Source: an uncultured Collinsella sp. (lineage in GTDB: Bacteria > Actinomycetota > Coriobacteriia > Coriobacteriales > Coriobacteriaceae). Taken from it: a DNA stretch of 7,740 nucleotides. A program made the position numbers and the translations under genes. The notes beneath the pieces were generated by a model. It was not told the origin of the DNA. It ran no database searches and saw nothing but the letters and a program-made list of their open reading frames with translations. Every line of letters starts with the position of its first letter. Within the stretch, counting starts at the first letter, position 1. The DNA lies in NCBI GenBank assembly GCA_902491135.1, contig CABUGR010000040.1, positions 1 to 7,740 of the forward strand, given 5' to 3'. Of the stretch, positions 7,485-7,740 are shown piece after piece.

Positions 7485-7740
7485 ACTCCTCGGTATGCGC
7501 CCCATCAAGCTCATAGAACTTGGTGGATGCCGGCAGGAACATCAGGTCGACGTCACCGATCGGGCCCGAACGGTTCTTGGCCACGACGATACGCGTAACG
7601 CCCTCGTCGGGTCGATCGTCACGCGAGGCCTCGGCCGCATCGGCGGAGCGGTCCAAGAACATAACGATGTCGGCGTCCTGCTCGATGGAGCCCGATTCAC
7701 GCAGGTCGGACAGCTGCGGGCGCTTGCCGGTACGGGACTC
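7483..7740 (-). CDS. dnaB: Replicative DNA helicase DnaB, C-terminal end (partial)
   Basis: DnaB is the hexameric helicase that unwinds DNA at the replication fork. Only the last 85 residues are in the window. They begin ESRTGKRPQLSDLRESGSIEQDADIVMFLDR, which is the highly conserved RecA-fold H4 region of DnaB. VAKNRSGPIGDVDLMFLP follows, corresponding to the strand carrying the arginine finger (KxRxGPxG). The gene ends with an acidic tail and TAG at 7485-7483. A loop of about 16 residues rich in Asp and Arg (SADAAEASRDDRPDEG) separates the two motifs, where E. coli DnaB also has a variable loop. Walker A and B lie beyond the right edge. No intein is seen in the visible part. Confidence 0.95.
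   Translation of the reverse strand, partial: ESRTGKRPQLSDLRESGSIEQDADIVMFLDRSADAAEASRDDRPDEGVTRIVVAKNRSGPIGDVDLMFLPASTKFYELDGAHTEE

Overview
This window looks like core chromosome from a high-GC Gram-positive bacterium. The gene content, base composition and protein style best fit the Coriobacteriia (Actinomycetota), probably Collinsella or a close relative. That assignment comes from recognition of the sequences, not from a database search. Every gene I can support lies on the minus strand, so the window reads biologically from right to left. I see no mobile element, CRISPR array, tRNA or rRNA.

Layout in transcription order. (1) 7740-7483: the last 85 codons of dnaB, the replicative helicase. 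(2) 7484-7390: a short spacer with a good promoter for purA, whose -35 box overlaps the dnaB stop codon. (3) 7389-6103: purA, adenylosuccinate synthetase. (4) 6102-5985: a spacer with a terminator-like hairpin. (5) 5984-4680: purD, GAR synthetase, starting at a TTG codon behind a strong ribosome binding site. (6) 4667-3963: a Nudix hydrolase of the ADP-ribose pyrophosphatase type. (7) 3950-3912: a 12-bp perfect inverted repeat. (8) 3880-2112: a half-size ABC exporter broken by one frameshift in its ATPase domain. (9) 2092-1127: an unrecognised single-pass membrane protein, followed by a clear intrinsic terminator (1120-1081). (10) 1126-920: an AT-rich promoter region and a short carA leader carrying a PyrR-type RNA hairpin. 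(11) 919-1: carA, the carbamoyl-phosphate synthase small subunit, cut by the window edge exactly at its nucleophilic cysteine codon.

Functionally this is a nucleotide-metabolism neighbourhood. PurD acts early in IMP synthesis and PurA makes the first committed step from IMP to AMP. CarA supplies ammonia for carbamoyl phosphate, which feeds pyrimidines and arginine. The Nudix enzyme probably recycles ADP-ribose or a similar nucleotide sugar. The exporter and the membrane protein appear to be co-transcribed passengers.

The most interesting signal is the carA leader. It holds a stem with the hexaloop CUGUGA typical of PyrR-binding RNAs, and the lower part of that structure pairs with the carA Shine-Dalgarno sequence. 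There is no room for a separate terminator, so the design points to direct translational repression by PyrR rather than the Bacillus-type attenuation. The second notable point is the ABC exporter lesion, which is a single short deletion with all motifs intact on both sides.
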